DNA from: Paracoccus alcaliphilus
GTDB lineage: Bacteria; Pseudomonadota; Alphaproteobacteria; Rhodobacterales; Rhodobacteraceae
DNA: 64,000 bases
Reading direction: 5' to 3'
NCBI RefSeq assembly: GCF_028553725.1
Contig: NZ_CP067124.1
Coordinates: forward strand, 1,870,001 to 1,934,000
Position 1 is the stretch's first letter, and every line of letters starts with the position of its first letter. A program made the position numbers and the translations under genes. Shown here one piece after another: positions 1-9,376 of this stretch. The notes under the pieces were generated by a model. That model was given only the letters and a program-made list of their open reading frames with translations. It was not told where the DNA came from and did not search any database.

Positions 1-89
1 AGCCGGACGCCGCGCGCCAGCCGGTTGCGGGCGACCATCGCGGCGAGTGAGACCAGCAGTTTCTCGCGTTCGCGGGGGGTAAGGTTCAT
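1..89 (-). CDS. ureA: Urease gamma subunit, 5' end only
   Basis: Only the first 29 codons are inside the window; the gene runs off its left edge. The N-terminus reads [18 protein letters not shown], the characteristic start of the urease gamma subunit, the smallest structural subunit of the nickel enzyme that hydrolyses urea to ammonia and carbamate. The ATG is one base downstream of the ureD stop codon, so ureD and ureA are surely co-transcribed and probably translationally coupled, in the usual ureD-first order of alphaproteobacterial urease operons. Truncation is due to the window limit, not to decay. Confidence 0.9.
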   Translation of the reverse strand, partial: MNLTPREREKLLVSLAAMVARNRLARGVR

Positions 90-90
90 C

Positions 91-927
91 TCAGACCTGC
101 CAGATACGGGGAAGGGGATCGGGGCGCAGGACGCGCAGCAGACGCATGATCTGCCGCCGCAGCGGCCAGCCATCACGGGCCAGCAGCCGGACCACCAGCC
201 GCCCCGGCGGGGCACTGGCAGCGGCGGTGACGCCGGGTTCATCCAGCGCCGCGCGGACGGGTTCCAGCAGGTCAGGCCCATGCGGGGCGATCAGCGCCAG
301 CGAGGCCATCGCCCGCGCCTCGCCCAGCATCGCGGGCCGGTGCAGCCGTGACAGTGCGGCATCGTCCAGCGCCAGCGCGTCGTGATGGATCACCCGCCCG
401 TCCTGTCGCACGATGCGGCGATCACTCAGGTGCAGATGGCGGATCGTCTCGCCCATGGCGATGCGGCCCAGAACGATGGGCTCCAGCAGCAGACAGCCCG
501 CGCCGGGGGCCAGATCGACCGTGGTTTCCCGCCGCAGCCGCGCGCCGTCATAGAGGATCGTTTCCTGTGGCAGCCAGTCCAGCCAGCCGCCTTCGCCGAC
601 AGCCAGATGCAGCGTGACCCGCGCCGGGGCATCCTTGGCGCGATAGGCGCGCTCGGCCGTCTGGGTTGTGGCCAGCGCCCGCGTGCCGGGGGTCAGCCCG
701 ACCCGATAATCCAGCCTGTCGCCCGAGGCCAGACCGCCCGCCGTGTTCAGAAAGACGATCTCGGGCAGGCCCGCCGTCATGCGCGGAAGCATCGCCTTGG
801 CCGATCCCGATTGCGCCAGATCCAACAGCCCGCGCGGCCCAAGCCGGACCGAAGCGGCCCCCCGGCTGCGCTGCATTCTGGTGGTGGCGATTGCGTCCAA
901 CATGGGCACAAAAGAGGATTGGCCCAT
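91..927 (-). CDS. ureD: Urease accessory protein UreD
   Basis: A 278-residue protein of the UreD/UreH family, the scaffold that, with UreF and UreG, delivers nickel to apo-urease in the cytoplasm. Family-typical stretches are visible: an N-terminal [11 protein letters not shown], the [12 protein letters not shown] segment near residue 55, and [13 protein letters not shown] near residue 90. Length is normal. It is first in the operon, followed one base later by ureA. Upstream lies a 209-bp gap shared with the divergent kynU. Nothing suggests decay. Confidence 0.9.
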   Translation of the reverse strand: MGQSSFVPMLDAIATTRMQRSRGAASVRLGPRGLLDLAQSGSAKAMLPRMTAGLPEIVFLNTAGGLASGDRLDYRVGLTPGTRALATTQTAERAYRAKDAPARVTLHLAVGEGGWLDWLPQETILYDGARLRRETTVDLAPGAGCLLLEPIVLGRIAMGETIRHLHLSDRRIVRQDGRVIHHDALALDDAALSRLHRPAMLGEARAMASLALIAPHGPDLLEPVRAALDEPGVTAAASAPPGRLVVRLLARDGWPLRRQIMRLLRVLRPDPLPRIWQV

Positions 928-1136
928 GTAAAGCGCAATCTGTCATCGACCGCAGGCGGTGCCTTGCCCCTGTCACGACGCCATAACAGCCCAAATACCC
1001 GGCAGGATGCGCAATTTATATGCAGATGATGTTAACGGTGATAACTGGTGCCTGTTGTGGCCGGGCCTCGCTGCCTCTGTCCGAAACGGAATACCCATGC
1101 CATCCTTGACCCGCGTGGCGGAATGGAGGTGACAGC
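928..1136. promoter_or_regulatory. Divergent intergenic region ureD / kynU
   Basis: This 209-bp gap separates two divergently read genes, so it must hold the promoter of the urease operon and that of kynU. A GGAGG ribosome-binding site lies just before the kynU ATG. I see an AT-richer patch around 1010-1045 (including TTTATATGCAG) but no promoter I would name with confidence, and no clear operator palindrome. Confidence 0.4.
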
Positions 1137-2381
1137 ATGGCCGATACCCTGACTCTGGACCGGGTCCGTGAACTGGATGCGGATGATCCGCTGAAATCCC
1201 TGCGTGCGGCTTTTGTGCTGCCCGAGGGGCTGATCTATCTGGACGGCAATTCGCTGGGACCGGCTTCCGAGACCGCTTTGGCGGGGCTGGACCGGGCGGC
1301 GGTGCAGGAATGGGGGCAGGATCTGATCCGCAGCTGGAACAGCGCCGGGTGGTTCCAGCTGCCGCTGGATCTGGGCGACCGGGTCGGGCGGCTGATCGGT
1401 GCCGCGCCGGGGCAGGTGGCGGTTACGGACAGCACCTCGGTCAATATCTTCAAGGCGCTGAGTGCGGCGGCGGGGTTGCGGCCCGGGCGCAATGTCATCC
1501 TTGCGGAAGGTTCCAGCTTTCCGACCGATCTCTATATCGCCGAGGGGTTCGTGGCCTCGCAGCCGGGACTGACGCTGCGCTTGCAGGGCGAGGGCGAGCG
1601 GATCGAGGACATGCTGGGGCCGGATGTGGCGGTGGTGCTGCTGAACCATGTCAATTATCGCAGCGGTCGCCTGCTGGACATGGCGGCGCTGACCCGGAAG
1701 ATCCATCAGGCGGGCGCGCTGACCGTCTGGGATCTGTGCCACAGTGCCGGGGCGCTGGATGTCGATCTTGACGGGGCGGGTGCGGATTTCGCGGTCGGCT
1801 GCACCTATAAATACCTCAATGGGGGGCCGGGTGCCCCGGCCTTCGTCTATGTCGCCGAACGTCATCAGGCCGAGGCGCGGCAGCCCTTGTCCGGCTGGTG
1901 GGGCCATGCGCGCCCCTTCGACTTTGCGACCCGATACGAGGGCGCCCCACAGATCGCGCGTTTCCTGTGCGGCACGCAGCCGATCCTGTCGTTGCGGGCG
2001 CTGAAAGGCGCGCTGGAGGTCTGGGAAGGCGTCGATATGGCGGTGTTGCGGCGCAAAAGCCTTGCCCTGACCGACCTTTTCATCGCGCTGGTCGAGAATC
2101 GATGCGGCGATCACGGGCTGGACTTGCAGACGCCGCGCGATCATCGGGCGCGGGGGTCTCAGGTCAGCTTTTCCCATCCCGCTGCCTGGCCGCTGGTTCA
2201 GGCCCTGATCGAGCGCGGCGTCATCGGCGATTTCCGCGCCCCGGACGTGCTGCGCTTTGGGCTGACACCGCTCTATCTGCGTTTCGAAGATGTCTGGAAC
2301 GCGGTCGAGATGCTGCGCGATGTGCTGGACAGCGGCGTCTGGCAGGAGGCCCGTTTCACCGCCCGCCACGCGGTGACCTGA
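1137..2381 (+). CDS. kynU: Kynureninase
   Basis: A 414-residue PLP-dependent aminotransferase-fold enzyme that splits kynurenine into anthranilate and alanine in tryptophan catabolism. Evidence: the N-terminal IYLDGNSLGP block, the VWDLCHSAGALDVDL segment with the cofactor-contacting Asp, and the lysine region CTYKYLNGGPGAP near residue 225, where the Lys forms the Schiff base. Length fits bacterial KynU. The start is chosen for the GGAGG box 8-12 bases upstream. No kynA or kynB neighbour is visible, so any operon partners lie elsewhere. Confidence 0.93.
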   Translation: MADTLTLDRVRELDADDPLKSLRAAFVLPEGLIYLDGNSLGPASETALAGLDRAAVQEWGQDLIRSWNSAGWFQLPLDLGDRVGRLIGAAPGQVAVTDSTSVNIFKALSAAAGLRPGRNVILAEGSSFPTDLYIAEGFVASQPGLTLRLQGEGERIEDMLGPDVAVVLLNHVNYRSGRLLDMAALTRKIHQAGALTVWDLCHSAGALDVDLDGAGADFAVGCTYKYLNGGPGAPAFVYVAERHQAEARQPLSGWWGHARPFDFATRYEGAPQIARFLCGTQPILSLRALKGALEVWEGVDMAVLRRKSLALTDLFIALVENRCGDHGLDLQTPRDHRARGSQVSFSHPAAWPLVQALIERGVIGDFRAPDVLRFGLTPLYLRFEDVWNAVEMLRDVLDSGVWQEARFTARHAVT

Positions 2382-2425
2382 CCAAAGGGTCGGGTTGTCC
2401 GAATCTGCGGCCCTGGCCTAGGCTG

Positions 2426-3109
2426 ATGGGTATGGCCGCAACCCTGCATCCCCGCCGAACCTACAGCCGTCACGAACGGCTGAGCGATGGTGTCGTGCAT
2501 CTGCTGGGGCTGGGGCTGGCGCTGCTGGCGGTGCCGGTGCTGATCGTGTCAACGGTCCTGTCCGGGGCTGCGCCTGCGGTGGTGATCGGCGCCTCGGTCT
2601 ATGGGGTGACGCTGATCCTGATGCTGACCTTCTCGGCGCTGTACAACATGATCGAGGATCCGCGCTGGTCGGGACTGCTGAAGCGGCTGGACCATACCGG
2701 TATTTATGTGAAGATCGCGGGAACCTATACGCCCTTCACGCTGCTGGCCGGGGGGCAGGCGCTGGGGCTGCTGGTCGGGCTGTGGGTGGCGGCGCTGATC
2801 GGGCTGGCGCTGAAGGTCGTGGCCCCGTACCGGCTGCGCTGGCTGTCGCTGTCGCTTTATCTGGCGATGGGCTGGGCGGCGCTGTTCGCCGGGGGGCCGA
2901 TGCTGGCGGAACTGCCGCGCATGGTGCTGATCCTGATCGTGACCGGCGGCAGCGTCTATACCATCGGCGTCGGTTTCCTGCTGCTGGAAAGGATGCCCTT
3001 TCACAACACCATCTGGCATGTTTTCGTGCTGGCGGGCAGCGTGCTGTTCTTTGCCGCCGTGTCGCTGAGCATCGCGACATTGCCCGCCGAGGTGATCGCC
3101 GGGCTTTGA
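2426..3109 (+). CDS. Hemolysin III family (HlyIII/YqfA/PAQR-like) membrane protein
   Basis: A 227-residue integral membrane protein with about seven hydrophobic segments. The family signature is visible: an N-terminal YSRHERLSDGVVHLLG motif, the FSALYNMI...LKRLDHTGIYVKIAGTYTPF block and the late conserved His in HNTIWHVFVLAGS. These conserved Ser/His/Asp residues form the putative metal site of the CREST/PAQR superfamily. The exact role is unknown; the haemolysin name is historical. ATGs at 2426 and 2432 are both possible. It follows kynU by 44 bases on the same strand. Confidence 0.88.
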   Translation: MGMAATLHPRRTYSRHERLSDGVVHLLGLGLALLAVPVLIVSTVLSGAAPAVVIGASVYGVTLILMLTFSALYNMIEDPRWSGLLKRLDHTGIYVKIAGTYTPFTLLAGGQALGLLVGLWVAALIGLALKVVAPYRLRWLSLSLYLAMGWAALFAGGPMLAELPRMVLILIVTGGSVYTIGVGFLLLERMPFHNTIWHVFVLAGSVLFFAAVSLSIATLPAEVIAGL

Positions 3110-3137
3110 CGCTGCGGGCCGATGCCGCGGGCGTGTA

Positions 3138-3404
3138 TCAGCCGCAATCGACCTTCTGGATCCAGCCCTTGTCATCGACATGGATGTTCAGCCGGTTCGG
3201 GTTGTAATCCATCGTCACCATCTGGCCGGGCGAGATGACGCGGTGGGTCAGTCCGGGGGGCAGGGAGATGGCGCCGTGATTCTGGCCGACCAGATCGCCG
3301 TGGGTGGCCAGATTGCAGCTTGCCTGCGCCGGACGCGGCGGATTGGTGTCGCAACCGGCCAGCAGACCCAGCGCGGTCGCGGGTATCAGCAGAAATTTGG
3401 TCAT
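3138..3404 (-). CDS. Peptidase inhibitor I78 family lipoprotein
   Basis: An 88-residue secreted protein. Residues 1-18 form a lipoprotein signal ending in LLAGC, so the mature N-terminal Cys is probably lipidated. The rest matches the small I78 inhibitor fold: CNLATHGDLVGQNHG, then ...HRVISPGQMVTMDYNPNRLNIHVDDKG. In this family the C-x(6-10)-G-x-N and MDYNPNRLN blocks are diagnostic. It is convergent with the hemolysin III gene and stands alone. The target protease cannot be inferred. Confidence 0.85.
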   Translation of the reverse strand: MTKFLLIPATALGLLAGCDTNPPRPAQASCNLATHGDLVGQNHGAISLPPGLTHRVISPGQMVTMDYNPNRLNIHVDDKGWIQKVDCG

Positions 3405-3516
3405 GGCGTTTCCTCATTCGTATCGGGGCTGCGCCATCACCCTACGCGCAAATCACGGGATTCGTTCCCCGTGGGCAGGGTCTTGGGCCGGTTTGCGGCA
3501 TTGATGCCACAGCGCA

Positions 3517-5304
3517 TTACATCCCGTAATAGAAATAGATCGCCACGCAGGTGGCCAGCCCTACCACGATATTCAACGGGACGCCGACCTTGACGAAATC
3601 GAAAAACCGATAATTTCCAGCAGCATAGACCAGCGTATTCGTCTGGTATCCGATGGGGGTGGCAAAGCTGGCGCTGGCGGCGAACATGACTGCCACGATC
3701 AGCGGCCGCGCATCCACGCCCGTTTCCGACGCCAGCCCGATGACGATGGGCGTCATTACCACCGCCACGGCATTGTTGGTGATCAGCTCGGTCAGGGTCG
3801 AGGTCAGCAGATAGACCACGATCAGCAGCATCAGCGGCGACAGTCCGACCAGCCACGGAGAGATCACCTCCACGATCAGATCCACCGCGCCGGATTTCTG
3901 CAAGCCCAGCCCGATCATCAACATGGCGAAGATCAGCACCAGAATGCTGGCGTCGATCGAGCCCCAGGCCTCGTCACTGTCGATGCAGCGCAGAATCAGG
4001 ATGCCGACCACCGCCAGCATCGCCAGCATCCCGATGCTCATGACATTCAGCGCCGCCAGCACCACGACGGCGACCAGCGCCAGAATGGCGATCGGCGCTT
4101 TGTTGCGGCGAAAGGCCCGCCCGCTGGTGCGCGAGACCGAGACGACGACACCGCGCTGGCTCATCTCGTCCAGCCCCGAGGCCGGGCCCTCCAGCAGCAG
4201 CCGGTCGGCGGCGCGCAGGACGGTGGAGCGCATGTTCTGCCCGGTGGCGGTGTGGTTGTGGCGATGGATGCCGACCACGCGCACCCCGAAACGCGAGGCC
4301 AGACCCAACTGGCCGATGCTGCGCCCGACGATGGCCTGTTGCGGGGCCAGCACGGCCTCGGCCAGAACTGGTTCGTCCTGCGGGGTCCGGGGGCCGTTCA
4401 TGCCGACGCGGATATCGTCGCGCTCGGCCAAGGTCAGCAGTTCGGACGAGGTGGCCGAGATCACCAGATAATCGCCCTTGCCGAGTTCCTGCTGATCCAG
4501 ATCGTCGCGCAATACGCCATTGCCGCGCCCGACACCCAGAACCCTGAGGTTGGACAGCTTCAGCGCGCCGATCTCTCCGATAGGGTTTTCGGTGAAGTCG
4601 CCTTCTTCCAGTATCGTGATCTCGGACATATAGGCGGCGTCGGACAGGTCGGTCTCGGTTTCCTCATCGGGCCGGTCGGGCAGCAGAAAGCGCCCGAACA
4701 GCCCCAGCAGCAACAGCCCCGACAACGCGGTGACCAGCCCGACCGGAGTGATCTCGAAGATGCTGAAGGGGGCAATACCGTTTTCACGCGCCACCCCGTC
4801 CACCAGCAGGTTGGTCGAGGTCCCGATCAGCGTCATCGTGCCCGCAAGGATGGTGATGTAGGATACCGGGATCAGCAGCCGCGTCGCCGCGATGCCGAAT
4901 TCGCGCGAGATGCGGATGGTCACCGGGATCAGCACCAGCACCAGCGGCGTATTGTTGACGAAGCCGCCGATCAGCATCACCCCGATCGCCAGACTGATGA
5001 TCGCCAGCCACAGCCGGTCGCCGGCGAAATCCAGAATGATTCCGACGACCCGTTCGATCACGCCGGCGCGGACCAGTGCCCCGGTCAGCACGAACATGGC
5101 GGCGATGGTCAGCGGCGCGGGATTGGAAAAGACGCTGAAGGCCTCATTCGGGGACAGGATGCCCAGCAGCACGAAAACGGCCGCACCCGTCGCCGCTGTC
5201 ACTTCGGTCGGAAAGATCTCCAGCGCGAAGCCGATGAAGGTCAGGAACATGACGAACAGCGCGATATAGGGCGCGTAGGCCAGGATGAAGCTCTGGATGA
5301 TCAC
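3517..5304 (-). CDS. SLC13-type permease with central TrkA-C/RCK_C domains
   Basis: A 595-residue inner-membrane transporter of the divalent anion:Na+ symporter (DASS/ArsB-NhaD) superfamily. Hydrophobic helices fill residues 1-200. A soluble centre (about 210-385) carries two TrkA-C-like modules (ALKLSNLRVLGVGRGNGVLRDDL and QQAIVGRSIGQLGLASRFGV regions). Transmembrane helices return from about 400 to the end. The NTPLVLVLIPVTI and ITNNAVAVVMTPI segments are the repeated family hairpins. Substrate (sulfate, dicarboxylate or other) cannot be told from sequence alone. It stands alone with its own gaps. Confidence 0.87.
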   Translation of the reverse strand: MIIQSFILAYAPYIALFVMFLTFIGFALEIFPTEVTAATGAAVFVLLGILSPNEAFSVFSNPAPLTIAAMFVLTGALVRAGVIERVVGIILDFAGDRLWLAIISLAIGVMLIGGFVNNTPLVLVLIPVTIRISREFGIAATRLLIPVSYITILAGTMTLIGTSTNLLVDGVARENGIAPFSIFEITPVGLVTALSGLLLLGLFGRFLLPDRPDEETETDLSDAAYMSEITILEEGDFTENPIGEIGALKLSNLRVLGVGRGNGVLRDDLDQQELGKGDYLVISATSSELLTLAERDDIRVGMNGPRTPQDEPVLAEAVLAPQQAIVGRSIGQLGLASRFGVRVVGIHRHNHTATGQNMRSTVLRAADRLLLEGPASGLDEMSQRGVVVSVSRTSGRAFRRNKAPIAILALVAVVVLAALNVMSIGMLAMLAVVGILILRCIDSDEAWGSIDASILVLIFAMLMIGLGLQKSGAVDLIVEVISPWLVGLSPLMLLIVVYLLTSTLTELITNNAVAVVMTPIVIGLASETGVDARPLIVAVMFAASASFATPIGYQTNTLVYAAGNYRFFDFVKVGVPLNIVVGLATCVAIYFYYGM

Positions 5305-5387
5305 GACGCTCCATGAGGTTCTGGTTTGGCGGCCATATTGCGTTCACCCCGCAGCGATTGGCAACCCGCCGAAGGTCTGAGGGGCAA

Positions 5388-6407
5388 TCAGCCCGCGCAG
5401 ATCTGCTGCATGGCCTGCCATTGCGGCGGCGTCAGCAGCGGACGGGCAGGGGGCGTATCGCGCATCGGGTCGGCCTCGATCAGGCCCAGAACGGTCTCTC
5501 CGGTCGGGTCGATCGAGCGGGCATAGAGGCTGGAGGGCAGTTTCCGTTCGGTAAAGCGGGCCAGCAGCGCCTCGTCATCGGGGCGCTCGGGCGGGTTGGC
5601 CAGCAATTGTTCGCCGTAACCTTTCAACGCATCCTCGGGCAGGGTTCCCAGCGTCAGCAGGCGCAGCGCGGTCAGGACACCGGCATAATCCAGCGCCGCC
5701 AGGGTGATCTCGGTATCGTCCGGCCCCATGGATGCCGCCAGCAGATGGCCCGCCGCGGCCTCGGGGCCCGGCGCGGTTTCCAGCAGTTCCGAGCCCAGCA
5801 CATAGAGGTTACCGGGCAGCCGCCGCGCCGCGTTCAGCGTCGGCACCACCCGGATCGCAGCCTTGTCATCCACCAGCCGTGGCGCCAGCCAGTCCAGCAC
5901 CGCCTGACCCGAGGCGCGGGTGCAGACTGTGCCGGTGGCTTGCGTCAGATCGGCCAGCACCGCCTCGCCGATGGCGCGGGTCTGCGCGGGCGGCGCCACC
6001 CGCGCCGCATGGCGTACCAGCGCATCGGGCAGCCACAAGACCAGCCCCGCGATCACCCCCATCACAGCCAGCAGCGTCACCACGCCGCGCAGCCGCCCGG
6101 GATGGGCACGGTGCGATTCGATGGCGCGATGCACCCGCTCGATGGCGTCGATCATCAGCTGGTCGTCGGTCTCGATCACCTCATCGGGTTCTTCGGCCCG
6201 GGGGGTATAGCGCGCGGGCATCTGCCCCGGATTAAGCCGCACCACCGCAGGCAGGGACCAATGCGACAGCGGCACCTCGGATTGCGGATCGACCAGCATC
6301 AGCGTTGCATCGCCGACCGAAACGACCACCTCGCGCGCGGGGGCGTCGGGGGTCTTGCGCCATGTCGCCTGCGCCTCCAATCGTTCGAATTCGGTCAGCG
6401 CGGTCAT
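5388..6407 (-). CDS. Conserved hypothetical protein with one transmembrane helix
   Basis: A 339-residue protein I cannot assign to a named family. It has a soluble N-terminal part (about 1-105), one hydrophobic segment around residues 108-127 (GVVTLLAVMGVIAGLVLWLP), and a larger, Cys-poor C-terminal part that would be periplasmic if the N-terminus stays inside. Two cysteines appear late (TVCTRAS and QQICAG), possibly a disulfide. Codon use matches the neighbours, so it looks like a core gene. It lies upstream of the SLC13 gene with an 83-bp gap. Confidence 0.7.
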   Translation of the reverse strand: MTALTEFERLEAQATWRKTPDAPAREVVVSVGDATLMLVDPQSEVPLSHWSLPAVVRLNPGQMPARYTPRAEEPDEVIETDDQLMIDAIERVHRAIESHRAHPGRLRGVVTLLAVMGVIAGLVLWLPDALVRHAARVAPPAQTRAIGEAVLADLTQATGTVCTRASGQAVLDWLAPRLVDDKAAIRVVPTLNAARRLPGNLYVLGSELLETAPGPEAAAGHLLAASMGPDDTEITLAALDYAGVLTALRLLTLGTLPEDALKGYGEQLLANPPERPDDEALLARFTERKLPSSLYARSIDPTGETVLGLIEADPMRDTPPARPLLTPPQWQAMQQICAG

Positions 6408-6507
6408 GTGCGTGCAACAATCCTGACAAGTGAAATGACCATAACGCCGCCGCAGGGCGGGTCAATGCGCAGCTTGCGCGGACGGTCTGGCGGGATTGTC
6501 GCGCGGC

Positions 6508-7413
6508 TCAGGTGGTTTCGGGCACCGGCATGCCCTTTTCTCGTGCCAGTATCCGCATCCGGTTCTGCAATTTCTCGAAGGCGCGGACCTCGATCTGGCG
6601 AATCCGCTCGCGCGAGACGCCATAGCGTTCGGACAGATCCTCCAGCGTCATCGGGTCGTCGCGCAGGCGCCGCTCCATCAGGATGTCCTTTTCGCGGTCG
6701 TTCAGCACGTCCATCGCCGCGACCAGCATCTGGCGGCGGGTGTCCAACTCATCGGCCTCGGCATAGGCTTCGGCCTGATTGGCGTCCTCATCCTCCAGCC
6801 AGTCCTGCCATTGCGCGGTCGATTCGCCGTCGCCCGAGCCGATGGTGGCATTCAGCGAGGCATCGCCCCCCGACAGCCGCCGGTTCATCTCGACGACTTC
6901 GCGTTCGGTGACGTTCAGGTCATTGGCGATCTGGGCGACGTTTTCGGGGCGCAGATCGCCTTCCTCCAGCGCGCCGATCTTGGATTTCGCCTTGCGCAGG
7001 TTGAAGAACAGCTTTTTCTGCGCGCTGGTCGTGCCCATCTTCACCAGCGACCAGGACCGCAGGATATATTCCTGGATCGAGGCGCGGATCCACCACATCG
7101 CATAGGTGGCCAGCCGGAAGCCCCTTTCGGGATCGAAGCGTTTGACCGCCTGCATCAGCCCGACATTGGCCTCGGAAATCACCTCGGCCTGCGGCAGGCC
7201 ATAGCCGCGATAACCCATGGCGATCTTCGCCGCCAGCCGCAGATGGCTGGTCACCAGCCGGTGCGCGGCCTCGCTGTCCTCGTGATCGGCCCATGCCTTG
7301 GCCAGCATGTATTCCTCTTCCGGCTCCAGCAGCGGGAATTTACGGATCTCCTGCAAATAGCGGTTCATCCCCTGTTCGGGGCTTGGTGCCGGAAGATTGG
7401 TATAGCTGGCCAT
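6508..7413 (-). CDS. rpoH: RNA polymerase sigma-32 factor (heat shock sigma)
   Basis: A 301-residue RpoH. Region 2 is clear (HLRLAAKIAMGYRGYG, then the -10 recognition segment FRLATYAMWWIRASIQEYI). Region 4 carries the helix-turn-helix MTLEDLSERYGVSRERIRQIE. The RpoH-box-like stretch (QKKLFFNLRKAKSK) near residue 135 separates it from RpoD. It directs polymerase to heat-shock promoters. Alphaproteobacteria often have two RpoH paralogues, and I cannot tell which this is. The stop of the next gene upstream, rluA, is 172 bp away. Confidence 0.93.
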   Translation of the reverse strand: MASYTNLPAPSPEQGMNRYLQEIRKFPLLEPEEEYMLAKAWADHEDSEAAHRLVTSHLRLAAKIAMGYRGYGLPQAEVISEANVGLMQAVKRFDPERGFRLATYAMWWIRASIQEYILRSWSLVKMGTTSAQKKLFFNLRKAKSKIGALEEGDLRPENVAQIANDLNVTEREVVEMNRRLSGGDASLNATIGSGDGESTAQWQDWLEDEDANQAEAYAEADELDTRRQMLVAAMDVLNDREKDILMERRLRDDPMTLEDLSERYGVSRERIRQIEVRAFEKLQNRMRILAREKGMPVPETT

Positions 7414-7585
7414 GTCGTCGGTCTTTCAGCAAGAGATCATGAAACGCAGGCTGCGGGGGCGCAGTTCCGCCAGCCGCCGGGCCGAGGGGATTCCGCAGGA
7501 AGGGCCCACAAGGGGGATGGCAGGGATGGGAACCATACTGGCCCCAAAACCGGACCGTGTAACGTAGTTATGCATCACGTTCACG

Positions 7586-8608
7586 TCAAGATGCGGCCCG
7601 CAATGCATCCAGCAGCGTCTGCATATCGGCGGGCAGGGGACTGTCGAAAGCCAGCGCCTGCCCCGTGACCGGATGGTCGAACCCCAGATGCGCCGCGTGC
7701 AGCGCCTGCCGGGAAAAGGCCGATGCCAGGCCCGCCGCCACCCCAAGCGCCCGCACGGATGCCCGGCGCGCGCCACCATAGACCGGATCGCCGATCAGCC
7801 CCAGCCCGGCATGGGCCATATGGACGCGGATCTGATGGGTGCGCCCGGTCTCCAGCCGGCATTCGACCAGCATCGCGACGGGCGGGTTGCCGAAACGCTC
7901 CAGCATCCGTGCGCGCGTCACCGCATGACGGCCCTTGTCGAAATAGACCGCCTGACGCTGCCGGTCGGTCGCGTGCCGCGCCAGCCGAGAGGTGATTTTC
8001 AGCACACCGCCATCCTCGAAACCGATGCCGGGCAGGCCGCGCAGCCGCGGATCGCCCGCATCGATCACCCCATGAGCCAGCGCAAGATAGCGGCGCTGCG
8101 CGCTATGCGCCTCGAACTGCGCGGCAAGGCCGTGATGGGCGCGGTCGGATTTTGCCGCGACCAACAGCCCCGAGGTGTCCTTGTCGATGCGGTGGACGAT
8201 GCCGGGCCGCATCTCGCCACCAATGCCCGACAGACTGCCCGCGCAATGGGCCAGCAGCGCATTGACCAGCGTCCCCGAACGAGAGCCGGGGGCAGGATGC
8301 ACGACCATTCCCGCCGGTTTGTCGATCACGATCAGCTCGGCATCCTCGTAAACGACATTCAGCGCGATCGCCTCGGGCAAGGTATCCACCGGCTCGGGCA
8401 GGGGCAGGTGGATCACATATTCCTGCCCTTCAGCCACGCGTGCCTTGCCGTCGCGCGCCACGCCCGCCGGGCCACTGACTGCGCCATCCGCGATCAGCCG
8501 CGCCAGCCGCGACCGCGACAATGCCGCTTCCTCTGGCGCCGCCAGGGCAAGCGCCTTATCAAGCCGGTCGGGCGGATTGGCGGGAATGGTAACGACAAGG
8601 TTCGACAT
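7586..8608 (-). CDS. RluA-family 23S rRNA pseudouridine synthase (RluD-like)
   Basis: A 340-residue enzyme with an N-terminal S4 RNA-binding domain (about 10-75) and an RluA catalytic domain. The catalytic Asp is in HRIDKDTSGLLV, and LETGRTHQIRVHMAHAGLGLIGDPVYG is the second diagnostic block. It isomerises uridines in 23S rRNA; by length and S4 domain it is RluC/RluD-like rather than RluA proper. Its ATG (8608-8606) overlaps the ATG of the divergent small membrane protein (8607-8609), so both start codons share CATG and their leaders read into each other. Confidence 0.9.
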   Translation of the reverse strand: MSNLVVTIPANPPDRLDKALALAAPEEAALSRSRLARLIADGAVSGPAGVARDGKARVAEGQEYVIHLPLPEPVDTLPEAIALNVVYEDAELIVIDKPAGMVVHPAPGSRSGTLVNALLAHCAGSLSGIGGEMRPGIVHRIDKDTSGLLVAAKSDRAHHGLAAQFEAHSAQRRYLALAHGVIDAGDPRLRGLPGIGFEDGGVLKITSRLARHATDRQRQAVYFDKGRHAVTRARMLERFGNPPVAMLVECRLETGRTHQIRVHMAHAGLGLIGDPVYGGARRASVRALGVAAGLASAFSRQALHAAHLGFDHPVTGQALAFDSPLPADMQTLLDALRAAS

Positions 8609-8912
8609 GGATGACGATCATAATGACTGGAAGGCCGCGGTAAAAGCCGTCCCGGAGCTGCGCTTTCTCAAGACGCTGGTCACCGGGCTGACGGTGGTCA
8701 TGGGGCTGGGCATCATTGCACTGGTGGCGCTGTTGTGGATCCGGCTGGGCCAGCCCGCCCTGCCGCAGCTTCCTGACAATATCGACCTGCCGGATGGGGC
8801 CAATGCGCAGGCGATCACCTTCTCGGCCGACTGGATCGCGGTCGTCACCGATCAGGGCGAGATCATGGTCTTCGACCGCGCGGGCACATTGAGAAAACGG
8901 ATGCGGCCTTAA
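8607..8912 (+). CDS. Small single-pass membrane protein (DUF6476-like)
   Basis: A 101-residue protein: a short charged N-terminus ([22 protein letters not shown]), one transmembrane helix around residues 24-48 ([20 protein letters not shown]) and a C-terminal domain with [21 protein letters not shown], resembling one WD/PQQ-type beta repeat. It resembles the conserved Rhodobacterales DUF6476 family, from memory. Its start codon overlaps that of rluA on the other strand, and its stop overlaps the ubiK stop by two bases. Function unknown. Confidence 0.75.
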   Translation: MDDDHNDWKAAVKAVPELRFLKTLVTGLTVVMGLGIIALVALLWIRLGQPALPQLPDNIDLPDGANAQAITFSADWIAVVTDQGEIMVFDRAGTLRKRMRP

Positions 8913-9166
8913 TCCGCGCCCTGCGAGGCCTTCCCCTCCAGCGCATCCAGCCGCGCCTTCAGTTCGGCATTCTCGGTCCGCGCCCTGATCGCCATTTCCC
9001 GCACTGCCTCGAACTCCTCGCGGGTCACAAAGTCGCGATCCGCCAGCCAGCGGTCGATCCAGCCCTTCATGGCGGTTTCGGCCTCGGACCGCGCGCCCTG
9101 CGCCACGCCCATGGCATTGGTCATCAGCTTCGAGATATCGTCGAAAATCTTGTTCTGCGTCGTCAT
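8909..9166 (-). CDS. ubiK: UbiK-like accessory factor (BMFP domain)
   Basis: An 85-residue protein with an amphipathic N-terminus ([27 protein letters not shown]) and a C-terminal coiled coil ([26 protein letters not shown]). This is the pattern of the BMFP/YqiC family; in enterobacteria UbiK binds UbiJ and helps ubiquinone biosynthesis. The ATG at 9166 is preferred over the upstream in-frame start because homologues begin here. Its stop codon overlaps the stop of the convergent small membrane protein. Confidence 0.82.
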   Translation of the reverse strand: MTTQNKIFDDISKLMTNAMGVAQGARSEAETAMKGWIDRWLADRDFVTREEFEAVREMAIRARTENAELKARLDALEGKASQGAD

Positions 9167-9273
9167 CTGGCTTTGGCCCTCTGGCAAAATGTCCCGTCCT
9201 ATATGGTCCGCCCGGCCCGCGCGTTCAATGCGCCCCGTCATCCCTCGCACTCCTTGCAAATACCTCGGGGGTC

Positions 9274-9290
9274 CGGGGGCAGCGCCCCCG
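9274..9290. repeat. GC-rich intergenic hairpin
   Basis: CGGGGGC-AGC-GCCCCCG forms a seven-base-pair stem with a three-base loop in the gap between divergent ubiK and lgt. The stretch just before it (9253-9271) reads, on the minus strand, as CCCCCGAGGTATTTGC, a variant of a motif seen again at 26142 and 54494. Its place in a divergent gap argues against a simple terminator. Confidence 0.6.
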
Positions 9291-9376
9291 GCCATAGCCC
9301 CCAGCGCCAAGCCGCCATGTTGACACCGCCCCACGCACGGCTAGCGTGCAGCCCGAACCCAGGCATCCGAGAGCAC

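Noticed and set aside
1032..2369. A 445-codon minus-strand open frame opposite kynU
   Set aside because: Antisense of kynU with Arg/Gln/Pro-rich low-complexity translation and no recognisable motif.
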